A DNA stretch of 64,000 bases, taken from contig JARLGX010000003.1 of the NCBI GenBank assembly GCA_031292575.1, positions 62,001 to 126,000 on the forward strand, given 5' to 3'. Position numbers and translations under genes: made by a program. This stretch comes from Paludibacter sp. (GTDB lineage: Bacteria > Bacteroidota > Bacteroidia > Bacteroidales > Paludibacteraceae). Positions within the stretch are counted from its first letter, which is position 1. Each line of letters opens with the position of its first letter. The notes beneath the pieces are model-generated. The model saw only the letters and a list, made by a program, of their open reading frames with translations. It was not told where the DNA came from and made no database searches. Shown here in pieces: positions 61,866-64,000 of the stretch.

Positions 61866-62306
61866 ATGTTAGAAAATTTAATTCAATTAGTAAAAGAAAA
61901 TGCAACGGAGGCAATTGTAAACAATCCGGCAATTCCAAACGAGCAAAATGATGCAGCTTGCGAAACTGCTGCCACTTCAATTTTTGACAGTCTGAAAAAT
62001 GAAGTCTCCAATGGAGGCTTGAGTAGCATTACTGACCTCTTGAGCAACAATGGTGGTCAGAATTCTACAATTTCAACAATATCGAATAATGTTGCAAGTG
62101 AATTAATGTCTAAGTTTGGTTTAGAAAGCAGTGCTGCCAATAATATTGTACAATCACTTGTTCCTAACGTAGTTAGTCAATTAACCACTAAAACTAATGA
62201 CCCTAACGACAGTAGTTTTAATTTGCAGGGAATTATTAGTTCGTTAACCGGTGGCGATGCTGTAGGTGGAGTTCTTGGGAAATTAAAGGGTCTGATTGGA
62301 TTATAA
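61866..62306 (+). CDS. DUF937-like hypothetical protein
   Basis: The 146-aa product resembles the DUF937/YidB-like group: small soluble proteins with low complexity, rich in Ser, Asn, Leu and Val, and a Gly-rich C-terminus (GGDAVGGVLGKLKGLIGL). It is probably all-helical, with the central segment SNNVASELMSKFGLESSAAN. No enzyme motif is present and the function is unknown. TATATTTG at 61806-61813 is a good -7 box with no clear -33. A terminator follows about 50 nt after the stop. Confidence 0.8.
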   Translation: MLENLIQLVKENATEAIVNNPAIPNEQNDAACETAATSIFDSLKNEVSNGGLSSITDLLSNNGGQNSTISTISNNVASELMSKFGLESSAANNIVQSLVPNVVSQLTTKTNDPNDSSFNLQGIISSLTGGDAVGGVLGKLKGLIGL

Positions 62307-62354
62307 TGACTAATTAATTGTTTATTCCTTTTAATCTAAAAATATAGAAATTAG

Positions 62355-62383
62355 CCTGTGTTTTGAGTTTCACTCGACACAGG
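62355..62383 (+). terminator. Terminator after the DUF937-like gene
   Basis: CCTGTGT (62355-62361) pairs with ACACAGG (62377-62383), with an inner GAGT/ACTC stem, followed by seven T. Confidence 0.85.
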
Positions 62384-62445
62384 TTTTTTATTATTAATAT
62401 TTCAACTATTTCTTTTATCTTTGAATTTACTATACGGAAATTTAT

Positions 62446-62988
62446 ATGGAATCAAAAATTGAGCTAAAGGTTAACAATGATATTTACCTGAAGGAAACAG
62501 AGTTGGAAGATGCTGAGATTATTTTTCAAACAATTAACAATGAACGAGAATATCTTAGCGAATGGTTGCCATTTGTTGAACTTACGCAATTGATTTCTGA
62601 CACCCAAAACTTCTTGGAAAGTGTTTCAAAAAATGAATCGAACGACTTAACATTTGGCATTTATTTTCAACATAAATTCGTAGGATTAGTTGGGTTAAAA
62701 GATATTGACTTAGACAATAAAAAAACAGAAATTGGCTATTGGTTATCTGAACTTTACCAACACAAGGGAATAATAACCCTTTCTTGTAGAACTTTAATAA
62801 AATACGCTTTTGACGAAATGAATTTAAACAGAATTCAATTAAAGGCAGGAACAGAAAATGTGAAAAGTCAACGGGTAGCTGAACGGCTGGGTTTTACCCG
62901 CGAAGGAATTGAGCGCGATGGTGAACTTCATAGTCGTGGTTTTGTTGATTTAGTCGTATTCGGTTTATTGAAAGCCGATAGAAAATAA
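62446..62988 (+). CDS. GNAT N-acetyltransferase (RimL-like)
   Basis: This is an acetyl-CoA-dependent N-acetyltransferase of the RimJ/RimL (Acetyltransf_3) branch. The 180-aa product has the family order: an N-terminal strand (DIYLKETELEDAEIIFQTIN), SEWLPFVE, TFGIYFQHKFVGLVGLKDID, EIGYWLSELYQHKGI (acetyl-CoA loop, about residues 91-105) and RIQLKAGTENVKSQRVAERL with LGFTREGIERDGELHSRG. Its closest functional relatives acetylate ribosomal protein L7/L12, but related members modify other amines. TATCTTTG at 62416-62423 is a possible -7 box. The rnz gene follows after 4 bp. Confidence 0.92.
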   Translation: MESKIELKVNNDIYLKETELEDAEIIFQTINNEREYLSEWLPFVELTQLISDTQNFLESVSKNESNDLTFGIYFQHKFVGLVGLKDIDLDNKKTEIGYWLSELYQHKGIITLSCRTLIKYAFDEMNLNRIQLKAGTENVKSQRVAERLGFTREGIERDGELHSRGFVDLVVFGLLKADRK

Positions 62989-62992
62989 TTTT

Positions 62993-63907
62993 ATGCAAAA
63001 AGCAACACTCACCATATTAGGTTGTGGATCAGCCATGCCAACCCGAAAAAACTTTCCAAGTTCTCAAATACTGGAAATAAGAGACAAACAATATCTGATT
63101 GATTGTGGAGAAGGCACTCAAATGCGTATATGCCAGATGGGTGTTAAAACAAATCGGCTGGGGCATATTTTTATTTCTCATTTACACGGCGATCATTGCT
63201 TTGGTTTATTAGGACTTATTTCAACCTTTGGTATGTTGAACCGTACAGCCGAACTTCATATTCATGCTCAAGCCGATTTGGAAAAAATAATGCAACCTCA
63301 GCTTAAGTATTTCTGTACCGATTTATCTTTCAAAATAATATTCCACACTATTAATCCACGCAAACACGAATTAATTTACGAAGATCGTTCAGTTCAGGTT
63401 TTTTCTATTCCGCTTAAACATCGGGTGCCATGCTGTGGCTTTTTATTTGAAGAAAAACCACGCGACCGCCACATTGTTCGAGAAATGATTGACTTTTATA
63501 AAATTCCAACCTGGCGAATTCCTAAAATTAAGCAGGGCGAAGATTTTGTAACCGATGAAGACGAAATTATTCCAAATGATCAATTAACTACTGCAAGCAC
63601 ACCTCCAAAACGCTTTGCCTATTGTTCAGATACAGCTTTCTACGAAAAAATCATTCCAATTATTCAAGGAGTTGATTGTCTTTATCACGAAGCCACATTT
63701 ATGGAAGATGAAATGATTCGTTCAAAACAAACCGAACATTCTACGGCCCGACAGGCTGGTACAATAGCTTTAAAAGCAAATGTCAAAAAGCTTATCATTG
63801 GACATTATTCCGCACGCTACATCAATCAACAAGAATTGCTTAACGAAGCAAAAGACGTTTTCGAAAATACAATTTTAGGCGAAGATATGACTGTGTATGA
63901 AATTTAA
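62993..63907 (+). CDS. rnz: Ribonuclease Z
   Basis: RNase Z is a zinc endonuclease that cuts tRNA precursors at the 3' end, leaving the CCA acceptor or its addition site. The 304-aa product has the metallo-beta-lactamase core SHLHGDH with H63, H65, D67 and H68, the N-terminal LTILGCGSAMPTRKNFPSS typical of RNase Z, and downstream metal-site motifs RFAYCSDTAFYE, YHEATFMEDE, EHSTARQAG and IGHYSARY. The length is standard for the short form. It is cotranscribed with the GNAT gene (4-bp gap) and ends in a strong terminator. Confidence 0.97.
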   Translation: MQKATLTILGCGSAMPTRKNFPSSQILEIRDKQYLIDCGEGTQMRICQMGVKTNRLGHIFISHLHGDHCFGLLGLISTFGMLNRTAELHIHAQADLEKIMQPQLKYFCTDLSFKIIFHTINPRKHELIYEDRSVQVFSIPLKHRVPCCGFLFEEKPRDRHIVREMIDFYKIPTWRIPKIKQGEDFVTDEDEIIPNDQLTTASTPPKRFAYCSDTAFYEKIIPIIQGVDCLYHEATFMEDEMIRSKQTEHSTARQAGTIALKANVKKLIIGHYSARYINQQELLNEAKDVFENTILGEDMTVYEI

Positions 63908-63921
63908 ATTCTTGTCAATAA

Positions 63922-63960
63922 AAACAACAAAGGCGGTTTTATGAACCGCCTTTGTTGTTT
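63922..63960. terminator. Terminator after rnz
   Basis: AAACAACAAAGGCGGTT (63922-63938) pairs perfectly with 63944-63960 (17 bp) around a 5-nt loop, with T runs after it. It probably works in both directions. Confidence 0.92.
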
Positions 63961-64000
63961 TAGCTCCTTTATAATCATTATCTTCTTCGAAATAGCCGTT
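63961..64000. other. Window edge, possible end of a minus-strand gene
   Basis: Forty bases remain after the terminator. On the minus strand one frame has a stop codon at about 63978-63980 and could be the tail of a gene extending beyond the window. The stretch is too short to decide. Confidence 0.2.

Overview
The window is a stretch of a Bacteroidota chromosome, most likely from the order Bacteroidales (a Paludibacter-like fermenter would fit; the genus is an inference). The evidence is a 2491-residue SprA/Sov protein of the type IX secretion machinery, an STN-type TonB-dependent receptor followed by a DUF4249 lipoprotein, a two-subunit B12-dependent methylmalonyl-CoA mutase, an AT-rich base composition, and repeated Bacteroidota-type promoters (TTTG, about 20 nt, TAnnTTTG). 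No rRNA, tRNA, transposase, integrase, phage gene or CRISPR array was seen.

Layout. 0.5-4.1 kb: a hypothetical protein, then a sensor kinase and an OmpR-type regulator separated by a duplicated intergenic block. 4.2-8.3 kb: dnaJ and grpE, then the thiol-disulfide interchange protein DsbD. 8.4-16.5 kb: sprA behind ruvA. 17-25.6 kb: a conserved protein of uncertain role, the fused proline-catabolic enzyme PutA, a secreted lactonase-like propeller protein, an OsmC/carbonic anhydrase pair and a ketopantoate reductase-like protein. 26.2-32.5 kb: a four-gene surface operon (TonB receptor, DUF4249 lipoprotein, MG2/plug-like protein, small exported protein). 32.9-37.5 kb: mutA and mutB, with a GxxExxY gene and its repeats between them. 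37.8-43.6 kb: a secreted pectate lyase, a cation/proton antiporter and a NagB-LmbE fusion.

43.6-49.2 kb is the most accessory part: six small genes of mostly unknown function, all on the minus strand, separated by three kinds of structured repeat. These are attC-like 110-150 bp imperfect hairpins with GCCTAAC/GTTAGGC ends, an inverted REP pair, and a 139-bp multi-hairpin element present twice. It looks like a cassette array without an integrase (CALIN-like). 49.7-57.2 kb is plus-strand: a membrane AraC regulator, an FN3 protein, and DUF1003, DUF1761, MFS, DinB and DUF1398 genes. 57.3-60.0 kb holds the threonine-degradation pair tdh and kbl, with sixty 8-bp tandem repeats between them. 60.2-63.9 kb holds DUF4395, lptB, a DUF937-like protein, a GNAT acetyltransferase and ribonuclease Z.

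The metabolic theme is amino-acid and propionate-type fermentation (threonine to glycine and acetyl-CoA, proline to glutamate, succinyl-CoA/methylmalonyl-CoA) combined with surface polymer use (pectate lyase, TonB uptake, amino-sugar enzymes). A second theme is an unusual number of short-period tandem arrays (7, 8, 21 and 41 bp), most of them just 3' of a stop codon.
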